A DNA stretch of 64,000 nt from Amblyomma americanum. Its lineage: Eukaryota; Arthropoda; Arachnida; Ixodida; Ixodidae. The stretch spans positions 133,102,929 through 133,166,928 of the forward strand of contig NC_135504.1 in NCBI RefSeq assembly GCF_052857255.1. Reading direction: 5' to 3'. The translations under genes were made by a program, and so were the position numbers. Under the pieces are notes generated by a model. It saw only the letters and a program-made list of their open reading frames with translations, had not been told where the DNA came from and made no database searches. Below are positions 23,501 to 36,600 of this stretch, piece after piece (the first letter of the stretch is position 1; each line of letters starts with the position of its first letter).

Positions 23501-26002
23501 TTAGCGCTCCACGTCTAACTAAAGCGTCACGTGCGTCCGGAGTGCTGACGGTGATTTTTGAAAGCCGGCGGTTTTAAAGCTCGCTACCACGGCACATCAC
23601 ACGCGCTCCTATTAGCGTTCCACCTTTAACGAAGCGTCGCGTGCGTCCGGTGTTCTGAAGGTGAATTTTGAAAGCGGGCGGTTTTAAAAGCGCCCTACCA
23701 CCGCACATTAGAGGTGCCCCTATTAGCGCTCCACCTCTAACGAAACCGTCACGTGCGTCCGGAGTGCTGACGGTGATTTTTGAAAGCCGGCGGTTTTAAA
23801 GCTCGCTACCACGGCACATCACACGCGCCCCTATTAGTGTTCCACCTCTAACGGAAGCGTCGCGTGCGTCCGGAGTGCTGACGGTGATTTTTGAAAGCCG
23901 GCGGATTTAAAGCTCGCTACCACGGTACATCACACGCGCCCCTATTAGCGTTCCACCTCTAACGGAAGCGTCGCGTGCGTCCGGTGTTCTGACGGTGAAT
24001 TTTGAAAGCCGGCGGTTTTTAAAGCTCGCTACCACCGCACATCACAGGTTCCCCCATTAGCGCTCCACCTCTAACGAAAGCGTCACGTGCGTCCGGAGTG
24101 CTGACAGTGATTTTGAAAGCCGGCGGTTTTAAAGCTCGCTACCACGGCACATCACACGCGCCGCTATTAGCGTTCCACCTCTTACGGAAGCGTCGCGTGC
24201 GTCCGGAGTGCTGACGGTGATTTTTGAAAGCCGGCGGTTTTAAAGCTCACTACCACGGTACATCACACGCGCCCCTATCAGCGTTCCACCTCAAATGAAA
24301 GCGTGGCGTGCGTCCGGAGTGCTGACGGTGAATTTTGAAAGCCGGCGGTTTTTAAAACTCGCTACCACCGCACATCAGAGGTGCCCCTATTAGCGCTCCA
24401 CCTCTAACGAAAGAGTCACGTGCGTCCCGATTGCTGACGGTGATTTTTGAAAACCGGCGGTTTTAAAGCTGGCTACCACGGAACATCACACGCGCCCCTA
24501 TCAGCGTTCCACCCCAAACGAAAGCGTGGCGTGCGTCCGGAGTGCTGACGGTGAATTTTGAAAACCGGCGGCTTCTAAAGCTCGTTACCAGCACACATCA
24601 CAGGTGCCCCTATTAGCGCTCCACCTCTAACGAAAGCGTCACTTGCGTGCAGAGTGCTGAGGGTGAATTTTGAAATCCGGCGGGTTTAATGCTCGCTACC
24701 ACCGCACATTAAATGCGCCCCTATTAGCGTTCCACCTCTATCGGAAGCGTGGCGTGCGTCCGGTGATCTGACGGTGAATTTTGAAAGCCGGCGGTTTTTA
24801 AAGCTCGCTACCACCGCACATCACAGGTGCCCCTATTAGCGCTCCACCTCTAACGGAAGCGTCACGTGCGTCCGGAGTGCTGACGGTGATTTTTGAAAGC
24901 AGGCGGTTTTAAAGCTCGCTACCACGGCACATCACACGCGCCCCTATTAGCGTCCCACCTCTAACAGAAGCGTCGCGTTCGTCCGGTGTTCTGACGGTGA
25001 ATATTGAAAGCCGGGGGTTTTTGAAGTTCGCTACCACTGCACATCACAGGTGCCCCTATTAGCGCTCCACCTCTATCGAAAGCGTCACGTGCGTCCGGAG
25101 TGCTGACGGTGAATTTTGACAGCCGGCGGTTTTAAAGCTCGCTACCACGGCACATCACACGCGCCCCTATCAGCGTTCCACCTCAAATGAAAGCGTGGCG
25201 TGCGTCCGGAGTGCTGACGGTGAATTTTGAAAGCCGGCGGTTTTTAAAACTCGCTACCACCGCACATCAGAGGTGCCCCTATTAGCGCTCCACCTCTAGC
25301 GAAAGCGTCACGAGCGTCCCGATTGCTGACGGTGATTTGTGAAAGCCGGCGGTTTTAAAGCTCGCTACCACGGCGCATCACACGCGCCCCTATTAGCGTT
25401 CAACCTCTAACGGAAGCGTGGCGTGCGTCCGCTGTTCTGACGGTGAATTTTTAAAGACGGCGGTTTTTAAAGCTCGCTACCACCGCACATCACAGGTCCC
25501 CCTATTAGCGCTCCACCTCTAACTAAAGCGTCACGTGCGTCCGGAGTGCTGACGGTGATTTTTGAAAGCTGGCGGTTTTAAAGCTCGCTACCACGGCACA
25601 TCACACGCGCCCCTATTATCGTTCCACCTCTAACGGAAGTGTCGCGTGCGTCTGGTGTTCTGAGGGTGAATTTTGAAAGCCGGCGGTTTTTAAAGCTCGC
25701 AAGCACCACACATCACAGGTGCCCCTACTAGCGCTCCACGTCTAACGAAAGCGTCACGTGCGTCCGGAGTGCTGACGGCGATTTTTGAAAGCCGGCGGTA
25801 TTAAAGCTCGCTGCCACGGCACATCACACGCGCCCCTGTTAGCGTTCCACCTCTAACGGAAGCGTGGCGTGCGTCCGCTGTTCTGACGGTGAATTTTGAA
25901 AGCCCGTGGTTTTTAAAGCTCGCTACCACCGCACATCACACGCGCCCCTATTAGCGTTCCACCTCTAACGGAAGCGTCGCGTGCGTCCGGTGTTCTGACG
26001 GT
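20501..26002. repeat. Mixed, more divergent satellite without a clean HOR
   Basis: Still pure ~111 bp monomers, about 49 of them, but no long marker series runs through it. It is rich in unusual units: CACCTTTAAC(G)AAGCGTCGCG with one base missing (near 22395, 22847 and 23630), GCGCCCTACCACCGCACATTAGAGG (here described by its core CACATTAGAGG), GAAAACCGG, CCGGGGGTTTTTGAAG and GGCGCATC. Private single-base changes are commoner than in the 5-20 kb series. No gene or other element is visible. Confidence 0.75.
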
Positions 26003-28553
26003 GAATTTTGAAAGCCGGCGGTTTTTAAAGCTCGCTACCACCGCACATCACAGGTGCCCCTATTAGCGCTCCACCTCTAACGAAAGCGTCACGTGCGTCC
26101 GGTGTGCAGACGGTGATTTTTGAGAGCCGGCGGTTGTAAAGCTCGCTACCACGGCACATCACCCGCGCCCCTATTAGCGTTCCACCTCTAACGAAAGCGT
26201 CACGTGCGTCCGGTGTGCTGACGGTGATTTTTGAGAGCCGGCGGTTGTAAAGCTCGCTGCCACGGCACATCACACGCGCCCGTATTAGCGTTCCACCTCT
26301 AAAGGCGCGCTCACACTAGCGGGAAGCTTCCCGCGCCGGCACAGCGTCAACGTCGACGCTGCCTCGCAGCTCCTCAGAATGACGCTCACACTGCGCGCGT
26401 TTTCTCGCTGCGGTTGTCTTGGAATGTGGAGGGAGGAGGCGCTGAGGGAGGACCCGAACGAGCAGAAAGAGAAGGGGATAGTCACGTGACACTAGAGAAG
26501 ACTGGAAAGCGCACCCTGCTAGCTCCCCTCCCGTCGCCCTGGCAAAGCAGCCGCCGAGTGCCCGGCCGGCCGGCCGCCTCCGCTGACAGGGTCACTGAAC
26601 TGGGACCGACGTCACAGTTCACGGTCGGCGCCCATTGGCTGTTCTGGTCACCGGCACGGGAAAAATAGGTACCGAACCCATCGCTCCGCGGGACGGCAGA
26701 GCAGGCTGTCCGCGGGAGAAAAACCGGCTTGGGCGGGAAGCGGCACGCGGAAAACGCCCGGCGTTGCGCGTTTTCCCGCTAATGTGAGCGCGCCTTAACG
26801 GAAGCGTGGCGTGCGTCCGCTCTTCTGACGGTGAGTTTTGAAAGCCGGCGGTTTTTAAAGCTCGCTACCACCGCACATCACAGGTGCCCCTATTAGCGCT
26901 CCACCTCTAACTAAAGCGTCACGTTCGTCCGGAGTGCTGACGGTGATTTTTGAAAGCCGGCGGTTTTAAAGCTCGCTACCACGGCACATCACACGCGCCC
27001 CTATTAGCGTTCCACCTCTAACGAAAGCGTCACGTGCGTCCGGAGTGCTGACGGTGATTTTTGAAAGCCGGCGGTTTTAAAGCTCGCTACAACGGCACAT
27101 CACACGCGCCCCTATTAGCGTTCCACCTCTAACGGAAGCGTCGCGTGCGTCCGGAGTGCTGACGGTGATTTTTGAAAGCCGGCGGTTTAAAGCTGGCTAG
27201 CACGGAACATCACAGGTGCCCCTATTAGCGCTCCACCTCTAACGAAAGCGTCACGTGCGTGCACAGTGCTGAGGGTGAATTTTGAAATCCGGCGGTTTTA
27301 ATGATCACTACCACCGCACATTAAACGCGCCCCTATTAGCGTTCCACCTCTATCGGAAGCGTGGCGTGCGTCCGGTGATCTGACTGTGAATTTTGAAAGC
27401 CGGCGGTTTTTAAAACTCGCTACCACCGCACATCACAGGTGCCCCTATTAGCGCTCCACCTCTAACGAAAGCGTCACGTGCGTCCGGAGTGCTGACGGTG
27501 ATTTTGAAAGCCGGCGGTTTTAAAGCTCGCTACCACGGCACATCACACGCGCCGCTATCAGCGTTCCACCTCTGACGGAAGCGTCGCGTGCGTCCTGAGT
27601 GCTGACGGTGATTTTTGAAAGCTGGCGGTTTTAAAGCTCGCTACCACGGCACATCACACGCGCCCCTATTATCGTTCCACCTCTAACGGAAGTGTCGCGT
27701 GCGTCTGGTGTTCTGAGGGTGAATTTTGAAAGCCGGCGGTTTTTTAAGCTCGCAACCACCGCACATCACAGGTGCCCCCATTAGCGCTCCACGTCTAACG
27801 AAAGCGTCACGTGCGTCCGGAGTGCTGACGGCGATTTTTGAAAGCCGGCGGTATTAAAGCTCGCTGCCTCGGCACATCACACGCGCCCCTATCAGCGTTC
27901 CACCTCTAACGAAAGCGTCACGTGCGTCCGGAGTGCTGACGGTGATTTGTGAAAGCCGGCGGTTTTAAAGCTCGCTACCACGGCACATCACACGCGCCCC
28001 TATTAGCGTTCCACCTCTAACGGAAGCGTCGCGTGCGTCCGGAGTGCTGACGGTGATTTTTGAAAGCCGGCGGTTTTAAAGCTTGCTACCACGGTACATC
28101 ACAAGCGCCCCTATTAGCGTTCCACCTCTAACGGAAGCGTCGCGTGCGTCCGGTGTTCTGACGGTGAATTTTGAAAGCCGGCGGTTTTTAAAGCTCGCTA
28201 CCACCGCACATCACAGGTGCCCCTATTAGCGCTCCATCTCTAACGAAAGCGTCACGAGCGTCCGGTGTGCTGACGGTGATTTTTGAGAGCCGGCGGTTGT
28301 AAAGCTCGCTACCACGGCACATCACCCGCGCCCCTATTAGCGTTCCACCTCTAACGGAAGCGTCGCGTGCGTCCGGAGTTCTGACGGTGATTTTTGAAAG
28401 CCGGCGGGTTTAATGCTCGCTACCACGGCACACCACACGAGCCCCTATCAGTGTTCCACCTCAAATGAAAGCGTGCCGTGCGTCCGGAGGGCTGACGGTG
28501 AATTTTGAAAACCGGCGGTTTTAAAACTCGCTACCACCGCACATCACAGGTGC
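26003..28553. repeat. Second copy of the window start (offset 26003, later 26019 and 25685)
   Basis: The stretch matches 1-2800 base for base with few differences. The offset is 26003 up to the MITE, 26019 after it because copy 1 lost 16 bp, and 25685 after 27.9 kb because three monomers (334 bp) are missing here. The rare AATGATCACT marker is at 1281 and 27300, and TGATTTGTG is at 2258 and 27943. It contains MITE copy 3 at the same place as copy 1. Confidence 0.9.
26303..26795. mobile_element. PIF/Harbinger-like MITE, copy 3 (493 bp)
   Basis: Same element, flanked by TAA at 26300-26302 and 26796-26798. It lacks the CTCCGC hexamer, as does copy 1, but keeps the 16 bp near the right end that copy 1 has lost. 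It is therefore the undamaged version of copy 1. The terminal repeats show the same single C/T mismatch. A private change gives CACAGTTCACGG where other copies have CACGGTTCACGG. No transposase is encoded. Confidence 0.87.
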
Positions 28554-28687
28554 CCCTATTAGCGCTCCACCTCTAACGAAAGCGTCACGTGCGTCCCGAG
28601 TGCTGACGGTGATTTGTGAAAGCCGGCGGTTTTAAAGCTCGCTGCCACGGCACATCACACGCGCCCGTATTAGCGTTCCACCTCTAA
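28554..28687. repeat. Satellite immediately left of MITE copy 4
   Basis: About 1.2 monomers ending at the insertion. It carries CGTCCCGAGTGCTGACGG followed by GTGATTTGTGAAAG and then a beta monomer with CGCCCGTATTAGCG. The same flank precedes MITE copies 2 and 5, except that the upstream monomer before copy 5 reads CGTCCGGAG. The CCCGTATT variant in the target monomer marks the lineage in which the transposon landed. Confidence 0.8.
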
Positions 28688-29186
28688 AGGCGCGCTCACA
28701 CTAGCGGGAAGCTTGCCGCGCCGGCACAGCGTCAACGTCGACGATGCCTCGCAGCTCCTCAGAATGACGCTCACACTGCGCGAGTTTTCTCGCTGCGGTT
28801 GTCTTGGAATGTAGAGAGAGGAGGCGCTGAGGGAGGACCCGAACGAGCAGAAAGAGAAGGGGATAGTCACGTGACACTAGAGAAGACTGGAAAGCGCACC
28901 CTGCTAGCTCCCCTCCCGTCGCCCTGGCAAAGCAGCCGCCGAGTGCCCGGCCGGCCGGCCGCCTCCGCCTCCGCCGACGGGGTCACTGAACTGGGACCGA
29001 CATCACGGTTCACGGTCGGCGCCCATTGGCTGTTCTGGTCACCGGCACGGGAAAAATAGGTACCGAACCCATCCCTCCGCGGGACGGCAGAGCAGGCTGT
29101 CCGCGGGAGAAAAACCGGCTTGGGCGGGAAGCGGCACGCAGAAAACGCCCGGCGTTGCGCGTTTTCCCGCTAATGTGAGCGCGCCT
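28688..29186. mobile_element. PIF/Harbinger-like MITE, copy 4 (499 bp)
   Basis: Same element, with TAA at 28685-28687 and 29187-29189. It has the extra CTCCGC hexamer and CGACATCACGG of the copy 2/4/5 lineage. It shares GTCGACGATGCC and AATGTAGAGAGAGG with copy 5, where copy 2 has GTCGACGCTGCC and AATGTGGAGGGAGG. Copies 4 and 5 are thus the closest pair. A private change breaks the left palindrome (AAGCTTGCCGC in place of AAGCTTCCCGC). Confidence 0.87.
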
Positions 29187-29189
29187 TAA

Positions 29190-31978
29190 CGGAAGCGTGG
29201 CGTGCATCCGCTCTTCTGACGGTGAGTTTTGAAAGCCGGCGGTTTTTAATGCTCGCTACCACCGCACATCACAGGTTCCCCTATTAGCGCTCCACCTCTA
29301 ACTAAAGCGTCACGTGCGTCCGGAGTGCTGACGGTCATTTTTGAAAGCCGGCGGTTTTAAAGCTCGCTAACACGGCACATCACACGCGCCCCTAGTAGCG
29401 TTCCACCTCTAACGGAAGCGTCGCGTGCGTCCGGTGTTCTGACGGTGAATTTTGAAAGCCGGCGGTTTTTAAAGCTCGCTACCACCGCACATCACAGGTG
29501 CCCCTATTAGCGCTCCACCTCTAACGAAAGCGTCACGTGCGTCCGGAGTGCTGACGGTGAATTTTGACAGCCGGCGGTTTTTATAGCTCGTTACCACCGC
29601 ACATCACAGGTGCCCCTATTAGCGCTCCACCTCAAACGAAAGCGTCACGTGCGTCCGGAGTGCTGACGGTGATGTTTGAAAGCCGGCGGTTTTAAAGCTC
29701 GCTAACACGGCACATCACACGCGCCCCTATTAGCGTTCCACCTCTATTGGAAGCGTCGCGTGCGTCCGGTGCTCTGACGGTGAATTTTGAAAGCCGGCGG
29801 ATTTTAAAGCTCGCTACCAGCGCACATCACAGGTGCCCCTATTAGCGCTCCACCTCTAACGAAAGTGTCACGTGCGTCCGGAGTGCTGACGGTGATTTGT
29901 GAAAGCCGGCGGTTTTAAAGCTCGCTGCCACGGCACATCACACGCGCCCCTATTAGCGTTCCGCCTCTAACGGAAGCGTCGCGTGCGTCCGGTGTTCTGA
30001 CGATGAATTTTGAAAGCCGGCGGTTTTTAAAGCTCGCTACCACCGCACATCACAGGTGCCCCTATTAGCACTCACACCTCTAACGAAAGCGTCACGTGCG
30101 TCCGTAGTGCTGACGGGGATTTTTGAAAGCCGGCGGTTTTAAAGCTCGCTACCATGGCACATCACACGAGCCACTATTAGCTTTCCACCTCTAACGGAAG
30201 CGTCGCGTGCGTCTGGTGTTCTGAGGGTGAATTTTGAAAGCCGGCGGCTTTTAAAGCTCGCTACCACCGCACATCACAGGTGCCCCTATTAGCGCTCCAC
30301 GTCTAACGAAAGCGTCACGTGCGTCCGGAGTGCTGACGGCGATTTTTGAAAGCCGGCGGTTTTAAAGCTCGCTGCCACGGCACATCACACGCGCCCCTAT
30401 TAGCGTTCCACCTCTAACGGAAGCGTGGCGTGCGTCCGCTGTTCTGACGGTGAATTTTGAAAGCCGGCGGTTTTTAGAAGCTCGCTACTACCGCACATCA
30501 CAGGTGCGCCTATTAGCGCTCCACCTCTAACTAAAGCGCCACGTGAGTCCGGAGTGCTGACGGTGATTTTTGAAAGCTGGCGGTTTTAAAGCTCGCTACC
30601 ACGGCATATCGCACGCGCCCCTATTAGCTTTCCACCTCTAACGGAAGCGTCGCGTGCGTCTGGTGTTCTGAGGGTGAATTTTGAAAGCCGGCGGGTTTTA
30701 AAGCTCGCTACCACCGCACATCACAGGTGCCCCTATTAGCGCTCCACGTCTAACGAAAGCGTCACGTGCGTCCGGAGTGCTGACGGCGATTTTTGAAAGC
30801 CGGCGGTTTTAAAGCTCGCTGCCACGGCACATCACACGCGCCCCTATTAGCGTTCCACCTCTAACGGAAGCATGGCGTGCGTCCGCTGTTAAAGCTCGCT
30901 ACCACCGCACATCACAGGTGCGCCTATTAGAGCTCCACCTCTAACTAAAGCTTCACGTGCGTCCGGAGTGCTGACGGTGATTTTTGAAAGCCGGCGGTTT
31001 TAAAGCTCGCTACCACGGCACATCACACGCGCCTCTATTAGCGTTCCACCTCTAACGGAAGCGTGGCGTGCGTCCGGTGTTCTGACGGTGAGTTTTGAAA
31101 GCCGGCGGTTTTTAAAGCTCGCTACCACCGCAAATCACAGGTGCCACTATTAGCGCTCCACCTCTAACGAAAGCGCCACGTGCGTCCGGAGTGCTGACGG
31201 TGATTTTTGAAAGCCGGCGGTTTTAAAGCTCGCTACCACGGCACATCACACGCGCCCCTATTAGCGTTCCACCTCTAACGGAAGCGTCGCGTGCGTCCGG
31301 AGTGCTGACGGTGATTTTTGAAAGCCGGCGGTTTTAAAGCTCGCTACCACGGCACATCACCCGCGCCGCTATTAGCGTTCCACCTCTAACGGAAGCGTCG
31401 CGTGCGTCCGGAGTGCTGACGGTGATTTTTGAAAGCCGGCGGTTTTAAAGCTCGCTACCACGGCACATCACACGCGCCCCTATTAGCGTTCCACCTCAAA
31501 CGGGAGCGTCTCGTGCGTCCGGTGTTCTGACGGTGAATTTTGAAAGCCGGCGGTTTTTAAAGCTCGCTACCACCGCACATCACAGGTTCCGCTATTAGCG
31601 TTCCACCTCTAACGAAACCGTCACTTGCGTCCGGAGTGCTGACGGTGATTTTGAAAGCCGGCGGTTTCTAAAGCTCGTTACCAGCACACATCACAGGTGC
31701 CCCTATTAGCGCTCCACGTCTAACAAAAGCGTCACGTGCGTGCAGAGTGCTGAGGGTGAATTTTGAAATCCGGCGGTTTTAAAGCTCGCTGCCACGGCAC
31801 ATCACACGCGCCCGTATTAGCGTTCCACCTCTAACGGAAGCGTGGCGTGCGTCCGCTCTTCTGACGGTGAGTTTTGAAAGCCGGCGGTTTTTAACGCTCG
31901 CTACCACCGCACATCACAGGTGCTTCTATTAGCGCTCCACCTCTAACGAAAGCGTCACGTGCGTCCGGAGTGCTGACG
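29190..31978. repeat. Satellite block paralogous to 3394-6071 and 51496-54284
   Basis: It runs in step with the block after MITE 2 at offsets 25796 and then 25908, and with the block after MITE 5 at a constant offset of 22306. The truncated monomer with CGCTGTTAAAGCTCG has its TTAAAG at 30889. AACCGTCACTTG is at 31616, and the TTTTTAACGCTCG unit follows at about 31.89 kb. No gene is visible. Confidence 0.88.
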
Positions 31979-33600
31979 GCGATTTTTGAAAGCCGGCGGT
32001 TTTAAAGCTCGCTGCCACGGCACATCACACGCGCCCCTATTAGCGTTCCACCTCTAACGGAAGCGTGGCGTGCGTCCGCTGTTCTGACGGTGAATTTTGA
32101 AAGCCGGTGGTCTTTAAAGCTCGCTACCACCGCACATCACAGGTGCGCCTATTAGCGCTCCACCTCTAACTAAAGCGTCACGTGAGTCCGGAGTGCTGAC
32201 GGTGATTTTTGAAAGCTGGCGGTTTTAAAGCTCGCTACCACGGCACATCACACGCGCCCCTATTAGCGTTCCACCTCTAACGGAAGCGTCGCGTGCGTCT
32301 GGTGTTCTGAGGGTGAATTTTGAAAGCCGGCGGGTTTTAAAGCTCGCTACCACGGCACATCACAGGTGCGCCTATTAGCGCTCCACCTCTAACTAAAGCG
32401 TCACGTGAGTCCGGAGTGCTGACGGTGATTTTTGAAAGCCGGCGGTTTTAAAGCTCGCTGCCACGGCACATCACACGCGCCCCTATTAGCGTTCCACCTC
32501 TAACGGAAGCGTGGCGTGCGTCCGCTGTTCTGACGGTGAATTTTGAAAGTCGGCGGTTTTTAAAGCTCGCTACCACCGCACATCAGAGGTGCCCCTATTA
32601 GCGCTCCACCTCTAACGAAAGCGTCACGTGCGTCCCGAGTGCTGACGGTGATTTTTGAACGCCGGCGGTTTTAAAGCTCGCTGCCACGGCACATCACACG
32701 CGCCCGTATTAGCGTTCCACCTCTAACTAAAGCGTCACGTGCGTCCGGAGTGCTGACGGTGAATTTTGAAATCCGGCGGTTTTAAAGCTCGCTGCCACGG
32801 CACATCACACGCGCCCGTATTAGCGTTCCACCTCTAACGGAAGCGTGGCGTGCGTCCGCTCTTCTGACGGTGAGTTTTGAAAGCCGGCGGTTTTTAACGC
32901 TCGCTACCACCGCACATCACAGGTGCTTCTATTAGCGCTCCACCTCTAACGAAAGCGTCACGTGCGTCCGGAGTGCTGACGGTAAATTTTGAAAGCCGGC
33001 GGTTTTAAAGCTCGCTACAACGGCACATCACACGCGCCACTATTAGCGTTCCACCTCTAACGGAAGCGTCGCGTGCGGGTGGTGTTCTGAGGGTGAATTT
33101 TGAAAGCCGGCGGTTTTTAAAGCTCGCTACCACCGCACATCACAGGTGCCCCTATTAGCGCTCCACGTCTAACGAAAGCGTCACGTGCGTCCGGAGTGCT
33201 GACGGTGATTTTTGAAAGCTGGCGGTTTTAAAGCTCGCTACCACGGCACATCACACGCGCCCCTATTAGCGTTCCACCTCTAACGGAAGCGTCGCGTGCG
33301 TCTGGTGTTCTGAGGGTGAATTTTGAAAGCCGGCGGGTTTTAAAGCTCGCTTCCACCGCACATCACAGGTGCCCCTATTAGCGCTCCACGTCTAACGAAA
33401 GCGTCACGTGCGTCCGGAGTGCTGACGGCGATTTTTGAAAGCCGGCGGTTTTAAAGCTCGCTGCCACGGCACATCACACGCGCCCCTATTAGCGTTCCAC
33501 CTCTAACGAAAGCATGGCGTGCGTGCGCTGTTCTGACGGTGAATTTTGAAAGCCGGCGGTTTTTAAAGCTCGCTACCACCGCACATCACAGGTGCTCCTC
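31979..33600. repeat. Satellite with a swapped tract, then shared block
   Basis: From about 31.98 to 32.46 kb the monomer variants differ clearly from those at the equivalent place after MITE 5 (54.28-54.76 kb). The offset of 22306 is unchanged on both sides: GAACGCCGG is at 32657 and 54963, and CAGAGG at 32584 and 54890. From about 32.5 kb the two blocks match again. All of it is ordinary monomers. Confidence 0.78.
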
Positions 33601-36600
33601 TTAGCGCTCCACCTCTAACTAAAGCTTCACGTGGGTCCGGAGTGCTGACGGTGATTTTTGAAAGCCGGCGGCTTTAAAGCTCGCTACCACGGCACATCAC
33701 ACGCGCCTCTATTAGCGTTCCACCTCTAACGGAAGCGTGGCGTGCGTCCGGTGTTCTGACGGTGAGTTTTGAAAGCCGGCGGTTTTTAAAGCTCGCTACC
33801 ACCGCACATCACAGGTGCCACTATTAGCGCTCCACCTCTAACGAAAGCGTCACGTGCGTCCGGTGTGCTGACGGTGATTTTTGAAAGCCGGCGGTTTTAA
33901 AGCTCGCTACCACGGCACATCACACGCGCCCCTATTAGCGTTCCACCTCTAACGGAAGCGTCGCGTGCGTCCGGAGTGCTGACGGTGATTTTTGAAAGCC
34001 GGCGGTTTTAAAGCTCGCTACCACGGTACATCACACGTGCCCCTATTATCGTTACACCTCTAACAGAAGCGTGGCGTGCGTCCGGTGTTCTGACGGTGAA
34101 TTTTGAAAGCCGGCGGATTTTAAAGCTCGCTACCAGCGCACATCACTGGTGCCCCTATTAGCGCTCCACCTCTAACGAAAGCGTCACGTGCGTCCGGAGT
34201 GCTGACGGTGATTTTTGAAAGCCGGCGGTTTTAAATCTCGCTACCACGGCACATCACACGCGCCCCTATTAGCGTTCCACCTCTAACGGAAGCGTCGCGT
34301 GCGTCCGGAGTGCTGACGGTGATTTTTGAAAGCCGGCGGTTTTAAAGCTCGCTGCCACGGCACATCACACGCGCCCCTATTAGCGTTCCACCTCTAACGG
34401 AAGCGTGGCGTGCGTCCGCTGTTCTGACGGTGAATTTTGAAAGTCGGCGGTTTTTAAAGCTCGCTACCACCGCACATCAGAGGTGCCCCTATTAGCGCTC
34501 CACCTCTAACGAAAGCGTCACGTGCGTCCCGAGTGCTGACGGTGATTTTTGAAAGCCGGCGGTTTTAAAGCTCGCTGCCACGGCACATCACACGCGCCCG
34601 TATTAGCGTTCCACCTCTAACTAAAGCGTCACGTGCGTCCGGAGTGCTGACGGTCATTTTTGAAAGCCGGCGGTTTTAAAGCTCGCTACCACGGCACATC
34701 ACACGCGCCCCTATTAGCGTTCCACCTCTAACGAAAGCGTCACGTGCGTCCGGAGTGCTGACGATGATTTTTGAAAGCCGGCGGTTTTAAAGCTCGCTAC
34801 AACGGCACATCACACGCGCCCCTATTAGCGTTCCACCTCTAACGGAAGCGTCGCGTGCGTCCGGAGTGCTGACGGTGATTTTTGAAAGCCGGCGGTTTAA
34901 AGCTGGCTAGCACGGAACATCACAGGTGCCCCTATTAGCGCTCCACCTCTAACGAAAGCGTCACGTGCGTGCACAGTGCTGAGGGGGAATTTTGAAACCC
35001 GGCGGTTTTAATGCTCACTACCACCGCACATTAAACGCGCCCCTATTAGCGTTCCACCTCTATCGGAAGCGTGGCGTGCGTCCGCTGATCTGACGGTGAA
35101 TTTTGAAAGCCGGCGGTTTTTAAAGCTCGCTACCCCCGCACATCACAGGTGCCCCTATTAGCGCTCCACCTCTAACGAAAGCGTCACGTGCGTCCGGAGT
35201 GCTGACGGTGATTTTTGAAAGCCGGCGGTTTTAAAGCTCGCTAACACGGCACATCACACGCGCCCCTATAAGCGTTCCACCTCTAATGGAAGCGTCGCGT
35301 GCGTCCGGTGCTCTGACGGTGAATTTTGAAAGCCGGCGGTTTTTAAAGCTCGCTACCAGCGCACATCACAGGTGCCCCTATTAGAGCTCCACCTCTAACG
35401 AAAGCGTCACGTGCGTCCGGAGTGCTGACGGTGATTTGTGAAAGCCGGCGGTTTTAAAGCTCGCTACCACGGCACATCACACGAGCCACTATTAGCGTTC
35501 CACCTCTAACGGAAGCGTCGCGTGCGTCTGGTGTTCTGAGGGTGAATTTTGAAAGCCGGCGGTTTTTAAAGCTCGCTACCACCGCACATCACAGGTGCCC
35601 CTATTAGCGCTCCACGTCTAACGAAAGCGTCACGTGCGTTCGGAGTGCTGACGGCGATTTTTGAAAGCCGGCGGTTTTAAAGCTCGCTGCCACGGCACAT
35701 CACACGCGCCCCTATTAGCGTTCCACCTCTAACGGAAGCGTCGCGTGCGTCTGGTGTTCTGAGGGTGAATTTTGAAAGCCGGCGGGTTTTAAAGCTCGCT
35801 ACCACCGCACATCACAGGTGCCCCTTTTAACGCTCCACGTCTAACGAAAGCGTCACGTGCGTCCGGAGTGCTGACGGCGATTTTTGAAAGCCGGCGGTTT
35901 TAAAGCTCGCTGCCACGGCACATCACACGCGCCCCTATTAGCGTTCCACCTCTAACGGAAGCATGGCGTGCGTCCGCTGTTCTGACGGTGAATTTTGAAA
36001 GCCGGCGGTTTTTAAAGCTCGCTACCACCGCACATCACAGGTGCGCCTATTAGCGCTCCACCTCTAACTAAAGCTTCACGTGCGTCCGGAGTGCTGACGG
36101 TGATTTTTGAAAGCCGGCGGTTTTAAAGCTCGCTACCACGGCACATCACACGCGCCTCTATTAGCGTTCCACCTCTAACGGAAGCGTGGCGTGCGTCCGG
36201 TGTTCTGACGGTGAATTTTGAAAGCCGTCGGATTTTAAAGCTCGCTACCAGCGCACATCACTGGTGCCCCTATTAGCGCTCCACCTCTAACGAAAGCGTC
36301 ACGTGCGTCCGGAGTGCTGACGGTGATTTTTGAAAGCCGGCGGTTTTAAAGCTCGCAACCACGGCACAACACACGCGCCCCTATTAGCGTTCCACCTCTA
36401 ACGGAAGCGCCGCGTGCGTCCGGAGTGCTGACGGTGATTTTTGAAAGCCGGCGGTTTTAAAGCTCGCTGCCACGGCACATCACACGCGCCCCTATTAGCG
36501 TTCCACCTCTAACGGAAGCGTGGCGTGCGTCCGCTGTTCTGACGGTGAATTTTGAAAGTCGGCCGTTTTTAAAGCTCGCTACCACCGCACATCACAGGTG

